Below are positions 32,295-36,841 of a stretch of 36,841 nt of DNA, one piece after another. Origin of the DNA: Ignavibacteriales bacterium (GTDB lineage Bacteria > Bacteroidota > Ignavibacteria > UBA10030); NCBI GenBank assembly GCA_016186715.1, contig JACPLA010000052.1, positions 1-36,841 on the forward strand, given 5' to 3'. Every line of letters begins with the position of its first letter. Positions within the stretch are counted from its first letter, which is position 1. The position numbers were made by a program, and so were the translations under genes. The notes beneath the pieces are model-generated. The model was not told where the DNA came from. It did no database searches and worked only from the letters and a program-made list of their open reading frames with translations.

Positions 32295-32353
32295 CAGGGT
32301 AGATGTCCGAAATCTTCAAGTAGAGAACTCATGGAGATTTCGGACGTCTACCT
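32295..32353. terminator. Long imperfect hairpin between convergent genes
   Basis: CAGGGTAGATGTCCGAAATC (32295-32314) and its continuation TC face GGAGATTTCGGACGTCTACCTG (32332-32353), about 20 pairs with one bulge and two wobble or mismatch positions, around a 15-base loop. The right arm includes the stop codon of the minus-strand symporter gene. The position suits a bidirectional transcript end; no U-run is present. Confidence 0.6.
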
Positions 32354-33868
32354 GGTTTGCAGCACCCCTTCCTGTTTGGCAATGATTGTGGAAATCGTTG
32401 CATCGCCCACGATATTCGGAACGGTGCGACACATGTCCAGGAACCGGTCAATTCCCAGAATCAGCGCAATCCCCTCCTCCGGCACGTTCACTGCGCGCAG
32501 AACAATAATCAACATGATGATCCCGACGCCCGGCACAGGGGCGGTGCCGATGGACGCGAGAATCGCCGTGAACAGGATGGTGAGTTGTTCGGCCAGACCC
32601 AGATCGAATCCGTAGACCTGCGCAATGAACACCGCTGCAACACCCTGATACATTGACGTGCCGTCCATGTTGATCGTGGCCCCCAGAGGGAGAACAAAAC
32701 TCGTGATTTTCTTCGGTACCCCAAGATTTTGTTCGCACACTCTCATATTCACGGGAAGTGTGGCGCCGCTGGAACTCGTCGTAAAAGCCACCAACATCGC
32801 TTCCCTGATGCCAATAAAGAATTTCTTATAAGGAATTCCCGAAAGGAATCGCACGGCGGTCCCCAGAACGCCGAATGTGTGAACCGAGAGCGCAGCCACC
32901 AGGGTCACTACGTACCACAGGAGCGTCTGAAGAATATCAAAGCCGAACTCTCCGACCGTTGCCGCAATCAGCGCAAATACGCCGTACGGAGCGATGGTCA
33001 TGATCATCCCCACCATTTTGATCATGGTATCGCTGACGCCGTCAAAGAAGTCGACAACAGGTTTTGCCCTTTTCTGAGGAATGAGGGTGAGGCTCACTCC
33101 GATCATCAGAGCGAAGAAGACAATCTGAAGCATTTCACCGCTTGCAAGAGCATTGATTGGATTTGTCGCAACGATATTCACAAGCATGTCCACAAGATCC
33201 ACCGGCGGGATATCCGCCGCGAGATCCCCCTGGAACTCGACCATCAGTTTGTCCCGCGCGTCTCCTGAAAGCCGCGTTCCAGGCTGAAGGACATTCACGA
33301 ACGTCAGCCCGATGGTAATGGCAATGGCTGTCGTCGCGATATACCATGCAATTGTTTTCCCGCCCAGTTTCCCCACACGCGTAATGTCTCCCAGACTCGC
33401 CGCCCCTATGATCAGCGAAGCAAGAACAAGCGGGATGGCAACAAACATTAACAGCCGAATGAAGATCGTGCCGACCGGCTTGATCTGAACGGCAATGGTC
33501 TTCACCTTTTCGATTGAGGCGATATTGTCAAACCGCCGCCATTCCTCTTTGATCACCGCGGGACCCGTTTCTTCAACCTTCACCCTCATCATCAGTTCTT
33601 TTCGTTCTTTGGCCGGCAGTCTCTTGAAGAACTGCAGAATATTCAGCTGGTCTTCCCTGCCAAAGGAAGCGATCTTGACCGTTTCAGCGCGAAAGAAGTC
33701 GATGGCGCTCCAATTCTTCACAATGTGTGATTCGGTGATCCTGTCTTTTCGTGTCGTCACCTCGAGTTCATACCGGCTGACGTTGAAGAACGCGCCGAAC
33801 ACGGCGCCCAGGACCAGGGCTGCGAGGATCTTATGATGGAGCGCAATGGATTTCCAGGAGAGCTTCAT
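32348..33868 (-). CDS. Sodium/glutamate-aspartate symporter (DAACS family) with inserted loop
   Basis: A 506-residue inner-membrane transporter of the dicarboxylate/amino acid:cation symporter family, about 80 residues longer than usual. Hairpin and sodium motifs are present: 'SSSGATLP' at 365-372 and 'NMDGT' at 400-404. The TM8 substrate residues read D478, R481, T482, N485 and D489, the same pattern as GltPh, which favours acidic amino acids over neutral ones. The extra length is a charged segment of about 90 residues (32-125) between TM1 and TM2, where GltPh has only a short loop; this segment would face outwards. The ATG lies three bases after the nhaC stop, so the two transporters form one operon. 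Confidence 0.9.
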   Translation of the reverse strand: MKLSWKSIALHHKILAALVLGAVFGAFFNVSRYELEVTTRKDRITESHIVKNWSAIDFFRAETVKIASFGREDQLNILQFFKRLPAKERKELMMRVKVEETGPAVIKEEWRRFDNIASIEKVKTIAVQIKPVGTIFIRLLMFVAIPLVLASLIIGAASLGDITRVGKLGGKTIAWYIATTAIAITIGLTFVNVLQPGTRLSGDARDKLMVEFQGDLAADIPPVDLVDMLVNIVATNPINALASGEMLQIVFFALMIGVSLTLIPQKRAKPVVDFFDGVSDTMIKMVGMIMTIAPYGVFALIAATVGEFGFDILQTLLWYVVTLVAALSVHTFGVLGTAVRFLSGIPYKKFFIGIREAMLVAFTTSSSGATLPVNMRVCEQNLGVPKKITSFVLPLGATINMDGTSMYQGVAAVFIAQVYGFDLGLAEQLTILFTAILASIGTAPVPGVGIIMLIIVLRAVNVPEEGIALILGIDRFLDMCRTVPNIVGDATISTIIAKQEGVLQTR

Positions 33869-33871
33869 GTC

Positions 33872-35818
33872 TTATGCCTCTTGAGGTTCGACACGTTTCC
33901 CAACCGCAAACAAAACCAGAATCATGATTGCAATTCCAAGGGCAATCGAAACCCAGGGCGAAAGGCCAAATGCCGTCGGGATGTCGCCGACCAGCATTCC
34001 CACGGCCGCGGCCAGGAGCGCATAGGGAAGCTGAGTCCGGACATGATCGATGTGATCGCAGGCGGACGCCATGGAACTCAGAATCGTCGTATCGGAGATT
34101 GGAGAGCAGTGATCGCCGAAGACCGCTCCCGCCAGGACGGAACTGATCACACCATGGAGAATGATTTGCAGGTTCGTCGGATCAAGGCCTGCATCGATGC
34201 CAAGTGTATTCGCAAGAGGAATAACCAGCGGCATCATGATGGCCATGGTCCCCCAGCTTGTTCCGGTCGAGAAGCTGACTACTGCCGCAATCAGGAACGT
34301 GAGCACCGGAAGCCAGTGCGGTTCGATGGCTCCCCGGAGAATCTGCACAAGGAATGAGGCGGTATGGACCTCCTCGGTCACGGCTCCGATCGACCAGGCC
34401 AGGATCAGGATCAGCATCGCCAGCAGCATGGATTTCACACCGTTGAACCACGCATCGATCGATTCCGTGGCCGTCAGTATGCGTTGGGTGATGGTGAGGA
34501 GAATAGCGACCAGACATCCGGACAGCGAGGCCCAGAGGAGCGAGGCGTAGGAATCGGATTTGCTGATGATCTCTCCTATTCCGTAGGACGTTCTTCCTTC
34601 CGCGTGAAGCGTGCTTGTTCCGGTTGTGTAGAGGCCGTAAAGTCCGACGAAAAGGATGGCCATAATCGGAAGCATGCCGTTGTACCAGCGCGCGGGTTTG
34701 TCGCTCCGATACGATTCCGTGCTTTCGGTAAGGTCGACCGCCGGCTGGGCGCCGTCGCGCAGGACTTTCCCCGTTGTACGCGCCCGCCGTTCGGCCTGTA
34801 GCATCGGACCAAAATCACGATCGAACCAGCCGATCAGGAAGACAAGAACCAGCGTGAAGATGGGATAGAAGCGGTACGGGATGGTCTGAAGAAAAACGGC
34901 GTACGGCTCTTCGGACGAGTTGATCATTTTCAACCCATCGGCAATCAGGCCGACTTCGTAACCGATCCATGTTGAAATAATGAAAACACTCGCCACCGTT
35001 GCCGCTCCGGCATCGACAATGAACGAGAGTTTTTCGCGGGAGATACGGAGCCTGTCGGTGATGGGACGCATCAGGTTCCCGCGGACGAGCACGTTGGCGT
35101 AGTCATCGAAGAACATGACGAACGCCATGGCCCACGATGCAAGTTGGCCTCCCCGCGCCGTCCTGGCGTAACGGGTAATCAGATTGGCAATACCGACGGT
35201 CCCTCCGTTCCTGGAAATTACTCCGACCATTCCGCCAAACAACATGCTGAACAGGATGATCTGGATATGGCTCGTGTCGGAGAGGGCTTTGACGATGAAG
35301 TGGTCCAGGACGCGGAAGATTCCCCCGAACACGTTGTAGTCGAACAAGATGATCGCTCCCACCCAGATACCTGTAAACAGGGAAATAACGACCTGGCGGA
35401 TGAGAAGTGCGAGAAGGATCGCGACAAGAGGAGGAAGAACGCTGAGCCACCCCGGGACGACGCGCACAGAGGCGGAAACAGTGTTCTCTCCGGAACGCAC
35501 CTCGATGATCCGAGCGCCGGAAGCAGGGATCAAGGCGTTCTTTACCAGGAGTATGCCGTTGGCGAAATGGAGATCGCCCGGATCGGTATCCCAGTCGATT
35601 CCAGAAACCGAAGCGCGGCCCGAGTACGAATCGGGGTTACCGGCGGTATCTTTTGCGACAACCTCAAAGTCGAAATTAACCCCGGAGAGGACAAGTTGAG
35701 GTGCGTGGATTTCAAGTTGAACGCGCGGTTGGGCGCCCAGAGCGGCCGGAAGAAGGAGGAGAAAAACGAGAAGGGTCGGGAAAGATCTTCGCAACGAGCT
35801 CTCCGGCGTGAGTTTCAC
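33872..35818 (-). CDS. nhaC-like: NhaC-family Na+/H+ antiporter with N-terminal Ig-like domain
   Basis: A 648-residue membrane protein. Residues 1-29 look like a cleavable signal peptide ('LLVFLLLLPAALGAQ') and about 32-121 form a small beta-sandwich-like domain ('IHAPQLVLSGVNFDFEV', 'GRASVSGIDWDTDPGDL'). From about 125 a multi-spanning NhaC-type transporter follows, with 'LFTGIWVGAII', 'FDDYANVLVRGNLMRPITDR', 'FSTGTSWGTMAIMMPL' and 'VFGDHCSPISDTTILSS'. The last two are strong family motifs, with acidic residues in transmembrane positions for ion binding. The family exchanges sodium for protons; some members carry amino or organic acids with sodium. Pairing with a sodium-coupled symporter suggests sodium cycling. 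Whether the signal peptide is cleaved or acts as TM1 is open. Confidence 0.88.
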   Translation of the reverse strand: MKLTPESSLRRSFPTLLVFLLLLPAALGAQPRVQLEIHAPQLVLSGVNFDFEVVAKDTAGNPDSYSGRASVSGIDWDTDPGDLHFANGILLVKNALIPASGARIIEVRSGENTVSASVRVVPGWLSVLPPLVAILLALLIRQVVISLFTGIWVGAIILFDYNVFGGIFRVLDHFIVKALSDTSHIQIILFSMLFGGMVGVISRNGGTVGIANLITRYARTARGGQLASWAMAFVMFFDDYANVLVRGNLMRPITDRLRISREKLSFIVDAGAATVASVFIISTWIGYEVGLIADGLKMINSSEEPYAVFLQTIPYRFYPIFTLVLVFLIGWFDRDFGPMLQAERRARTTGKVLRDGAQPAVDLTESTESYRSDKPARWYNGMLPIMAILFVGLYGLYTTGTSTLHAEGRTSYGIGEIISKSDSYASLLWASLSGCLVAILLTITQRILTATESIDAWFNGVKSMLLAMLILILAWSIGAVTEEVHTASFLVQILRGAIEPHWLPVLTFLIAAVVSFSTGTSWGTMAIMMPLVIPLANTLGIDAGLDPTNLQIILHGVISSVLAGAVFGDHCSPISDTTILSSMASACDHIDHVRTQLPYALLAAAVGMLVGDIPTAFGLSPWVSIALGIAIMILVLFAVGKRVEPQEA

Positions 35819-35820
35819 TC

Positions 35821-35851
35821 AAAAAAGTAGTGCGAATGTAATCAGATTCGC
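35821..35851 (-). terminator. Possible terminator of the secreted Fn3/T9SS gene
   Basis: Read on the minus strand, GCGAAT pairs with ATTCGC across an eight-base loop (35851-35832), and TTTTTT follows after ACTAC (35826-35821). The stem is short and the U-run is offset by five bases, so efficiency is doubtful. It lies in the 61-bp gap between the secreted gene and nhaC. Confidence 0.4.
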
Positions 35852-35879
35852 GCCGAAATGCAACGAAACATTCTCAACG

Positions 35880-36841
35880 CTATTTCAGCAATAGCATTTT
35901 TTTCGCCGCGCGATGTTCACCGGCTCTGAGAACAGCAACATAGGTGCCGCTAGGCAATAGTCCGGCATCAAACCCGACGCTGTAATACCCCGCCGCCAAC
36001 TCCTCGTCGACAAGGACACTCACCTCACGACCCAGGATATCATAAACGGTCAAGGCAGCGTGGCTGAATGCCGGCAGCGAGAAAGCAATGCGTGTGTTTG
36101 GATTAAATGGATTGGGATAATTCTGATGCAGCACAAACTCTGCAGGGATTTCACCCACCCCTTCAACAAAGACTGCCGGACCGGTACGGAATCCGTTCGT
36201 TTGCGACCAGAGGCCTTCGCTGATGTTGTTGGACGCTCTGACTCTCCAGAAGTGGTTCTTGCTCCCTTCGAGCCCGGCGACCGAAAAGGTTGTGTCGGTC
36301 AAACTCGCCGTGTCGACGAGGACGGTGGTGAAAAGAGATGTGGTACTGAGCTGAAATTGGTACGAATCCGCACCGCCGGTGGAATTCCAGACGAAGGTTG
36401 GTTCCGTCGTCACGTCTGTAAGTCCGTGTGCGGGAGCGCTGAGAAGCGGAGCCGCCGGGAAGCCCCCCGTCAGGTTTCTCACAGCTGAATACGGACCTAT
36501 CCCGCCCCCGTTGCTGCTTCGTACGCGCCAGAAGTACCTGGTGGGGCCTTCGTTCAAGACAACGGTGCGGGAGGTGTCAAGAAGTTCCCCCGCACCGAAA
36601 ATAACGCCGGATGCAAAGGTTGAATCCGTTGCAACCTGCAGTTCATACGTTGCAACCTGTGGATCGGTATGCCAGAACAAGCTTACCTTCAGAGGTTGAT
36701 CAACGCTCCCGTCGGCAGGCGTCGCAAGCAACGGTGTGGAAGGTGCGGCAATCGTGATAGTTCCTGAAGGATCACTCTCGTTCTTACCCCGATCGAGGCC
36801 CGTGACTGCATAGTAGTAAGGGCCACCCGTCGGAGGCGGAC
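35880..36841 (-). CDS. Secreted Fn3-repeat protein with type IX sorting domain (5' end outside window)
   Basis: The 3' part of a larger gene; the frame stays open to the right edge, so the start is not visible. The first codons in the window encode the end of a fibronectin type III domain ('YYYAVTGLDRGKNESDP'). Two more Fn3-like units follow ('PADGSVDQPLKVSLFWHTDP', 'PAHGLTDVTTEPTFVW'). The last 85 residues or so are a Por/type IX secretion C-terminal sorting domain, with 'FVLHQNYPNPFNPNTRIAF', 'VYDILGREVSVLVDE' and 'LPSGTYVAVLRAG'. The protein should cross the outer membrane by type IX secretion and be released or anchored at the surface after CTD removal. Its enzymatic or adhesive role lies in the missing N-terminal part. 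A TTG at 36731 is only an internal codon. Confidence 0.9.
   Translation of the reverse strand, partial: PPPTGGPYYYAVTGLDRGKNESDPSGTITIAAPSTPLLATPADGSVDQPLKVSLFWHTDPQVATYELQVATDSTFASGVIFGAGELLDTSRTVVLNEGPTRYFWRVRSSNGGGIGPYSAVRNLTGGFPAAPLLSAPAHGLTDVTTEPTFVWNSTGGADSYQFQLSTTSLFTTVLVDTASLTDTTFSVAGLEGSKNHFWRVRASNNISEGLWSQTNGFRTGPAVFVEGVGEIPAEFVLHQNYPNPFNPNTRIAFSLPAFSHAALTVYDILGREVSVLVDEELAAGYYSVGFDAGLLPSGTYVAVLRAGEHRAAKKMLLLK

Overview
The window looks like a chromosomal segment from a Gram-negative bacterium of the Bacteroidota/Chlorobiota (FCB) lineage, most like Ignavibacteria-type genomes. The grounds are a C-terminal type IX secretion sorting domain with the 'NYPNPFNP' signature (35880 onward), an LptD outer-membrane protein, separate ADP-heptose kinase and nucleotidyltransferase genes, TamB, and a protease/TolB-propeller/Omp85-barrel fusion. 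The lineage is inferred from protein families; no ribosomal RNA is present. Nothing suggests a phage or plasmid.

Layout. (1) 1-1083: a REP-associated tyrosine transposase (RAYT) between two related arrays of short palindromic repeats, the right one including a 56-bp exact tandem repeat. (2) 1079-6141, minus strand: a tight three-gene operon encoding a secreted WD40/Ig-like/caspase-fold protease, a secreted DUF4384 protein and a CHASE2 class III adenylate cyclase. A secreted TPR protein (6381-8285) is transcribed divergently from it. This is the most distinctive part of the window. (3) 8286-8862: a repeat-rich spacer with a palindromic element, a degenerate tRNA-Leu and an intact tRNA-Leu(UAG). 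(4) 8995-12190: the proteostasis operon tig-clpP-clpX. (5) 12244-18223, minus strand: rarA, a small unknown protein, a PhyH-type dioxygenase, a ROK sugar kinase and lptD. (6) 18306-20608, minus strand: class II aldolase, D-Ala-D-Ala ligase and DivIC/FtsB, closed by a clear intrinsic terminator. (7) 20737-29033, plus strand: hldE1, hldE2, tamB and rnr. (8) 29125-32289: the protease/propeller/barrel protein with its own promoter. (9) 32348-35818, minus strand: a glutamate/aspartate-type symporter and an NhaC antiporter, both carrying unusual extra extracytoplasmic sequence. (10) 35880 to the right edge: the 3' part of a large secreted Fn3-repeat protein.

How the genes work together. Envelope biogenesis dominates (LptD, heptose activation, TamB, Ddl, DivIC, barrel protein), together with protein and RNA quality control (trigger factor, ClpXP, RNase R, RarA). 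The caspase/DUF4384/cyclase operon reads as an envelope-associated sensing and proteolysis module. Its cyclase would turn an extracytoplasmic signal into cytoplasmic cAMP, while the caspase and DUF4384 proteins act outside the inner membrane. That link is inferred from gene order and domains.

Three sigma70-like promoters of the form TTGnnT-17 bp-TAnAnT are visible at 6306, 20660 and 29063. Several CDS starts were moved downstream of the longest reading frame because a signal peptide and a ribosome binding site mark a better start.
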